Assembly: GCA_945896935.1 (NCBI GenBank)
Contig: CAMDER010000088.1
Span: forward strand, 1 to 7,163
Reading direction: 5' to 3'
Length of the DNA: 7,163 nt
Source of the DNA: Bifidobacterium breve
Lineage (GTDB): Bacteria; Actinomycetota; Acidimicrobiia; Acidimicrobiales; Ilumatobacteraceae
Both the position numbers and the translations under genes were made by a program. The first letter of the stretch is position 1; each line of letters opens with the position of its first letter. The notes under the pieces were generated by a model, which was given only the letters and a program-made list of their open reading frames with translations, did no database searches and was not told where the DNA came from. Shown here piece after piece: positions 6,630 through 7,163 of this stretch.

Positions 6630-6684
6630 GTGATTCTGGTGTCGTTTTCTTCGCTATTACCGAATAAAACAACACCAGAATCAC
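6630..6684. terminator. Long hairpin between convergent prfC and helicase genes
   Basis: A 13-bp perfect stem (GTGATTCTGGTGT at 6630-6642 with ACACCAGAATCAC at 6672-6684) continues after one C/A mismatch into GTTTT/AAAAC (6644-6648 with 6666-6670). After one more mismatch it continues into TTCG/CGAA (6650-6653 with 6661-6664), closing on a 7-nt loop (6654-6660). That gives 22 pairs in 55 nt. It sits 17 bp after the prfC stop and 8 bp beyond the helicase stop, as expected for a bidirectional terminator. Neither strand shows a U-tract, so it would be an actinobacterial-type U-less terminator or an mRNA 3'-end stabiliser. The structure is seen directly; the role is inferred. Confidence 0.75.
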
Positions 6685-6692
6685 AGGGGGAT

Positions 6693-7163
6693 TTAGCGGC
6701 GGGGACGTCCGCCGTTGCCGCGAGCAGTTCCGCTACGAGCACCGGGACGACCACCTTGACGGCCATCGGCACGTACGCCGCCACGACCAGCCGAACGACC
6801 TGACGGACGACCCGTCATGTTCGACACATCAATACCGGTCCACGTTGCCGTAACGCCAGCCTTCTGCAACAACTGCTTCACTTCGCTCACCTGCGATGTT
6901 GAAGCAACTGTAATCACGCGGCCCGCAGCACCAGCACGAGCCGTACGGCCCGAACGGTGCGTGTAAGCCTTGTGCTCAATCGGCGGATCAGCATGGACGA
7001 CCAACGGCACATCATCAACGTGAATTCCGCGAGCAGCAATGTCGGTTGCGACTAATGCCGAAGCCGAGCCACTAGCAAACGCTGCCAAGTTACGCTCGCG
7101 CGCAGTCTGTGACAAGTTGCCGTGCATATCGACCGCATTGATTCCGAAGGTCTGAAGCTTTGC
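6693..7163 (-). CDS. DEAD-box ATP-dependent RNA helicase, C-terminal part (5' end outside window)
   Basis: The frame stays open to the right edge, giving 156 residues of the C-terminal part; the N-terminal RecA domain with the Q motif and DEAD box lies outside the window. Visible parts of the second RecA domain are VDMHGNLSQTARERNLAAF (11-29), motif V ALVATDIAARGIHV (36-49) and motif VI HRSGRTARAG (69-78). A strand-rich end follows, and then a low-complexity basic Gly/Arg tail (about 118-156), typical of RNA-binding extensions that anchor such helicases to RNA or ribosomal precursors. The VVHADPPIEHKAYTHR stretch resembles actinobacterial RhlE-like proteins. Likely roles are RNA unwinding in ribosome assembly or mRNA turnover, but the subfamily cannot be fixed without the N-terminus. 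The gene ends 8 bp from the hairpin shared with prfC. Confidence 0.95.
   Translation of the reverse strand, partial: AKLQTFGINAVDMHGNLSQTARERNLAAFASGSASALVATDIAARGIHVDDVPLVVHADPPIEHKAYTHRSGRTARAGAAGRVITVASTSQVSEVKQLLQKAGVTATWTGIDVSNMTGRPSGRSAGRGGVRADGRQGGRPGARSGTARGNGGRPRR

Noticed and set aside
6630..6684. Integron attC-like site
   Set aside because: The hairpin is long and imperfect, but the RYYYAAC and GTTRRRY core boxes are absent, and the flanking genes are housekeeping genes.

Overview
This 7.2 kb window reads as ordinary, densely packed chromosomal DNA from a free-living actinobacterium, possibly an Acidimicrobiia-like lineage of moderate GC. That placement is inference. It rests on base composition that looks close to 50% GC, on start sites that fit the leaderless TANNNT-N6-7-start architecture common in Actinobacteria, and on the DEAD-box helicase tail. 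There are six complete protein genes, one partial gene at the right edge, and no mobile element, CRISPR array, tRNA or rRNA. No gene-free stretch exceeds 300 bases.

Left part (1-2973): a nitroreductase-family flavoenzyme (minus strand) stands back to back with a SelO/YdiU protein adenylyltransferase (plus strand), with only 55 bp between start codons. SelO runs convergently, with a 5-bp gap, into a VIT1/CCC1-family iron/manganese transporter on the minus strand. SelO and VIT proteins have known links to oxidative stress and metal homeostasis, and nitroreductases handle flavin redox chemistry, so a loose redox theme is possible. The genes do not form an operon. The first 90 bp carry a tandem 16-bp repeat plus an inverted copy.

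Middle (3026-4956): a class V aminotransferase-fold PLP enzyme of the cysteine-desulfurase-like (VC1184-type) group is divergent from a TetR-family regulator across only 50 bp. The enzyme lacks the mobile-loop cysteine of true desulfurases. The divergent arrangement suggests that the regulator controls the enzyme and itself.

Right part (4993-7163): peptide chain release factor 3 (prfC) converges on the C-terminal end of a DEAD-box RNA helicase. The two are separated by a 55-nt near-perfect hairpin without a U-tract, probably a bidirectional terminator.

I found no clear undescribed system. The points most worth checking are the desulfurase-like enzyme without its cysteine and its adjacent TetR, the repeat cluster at the left edge, the long hairpin, and the consistent leaderless promoter geometry.
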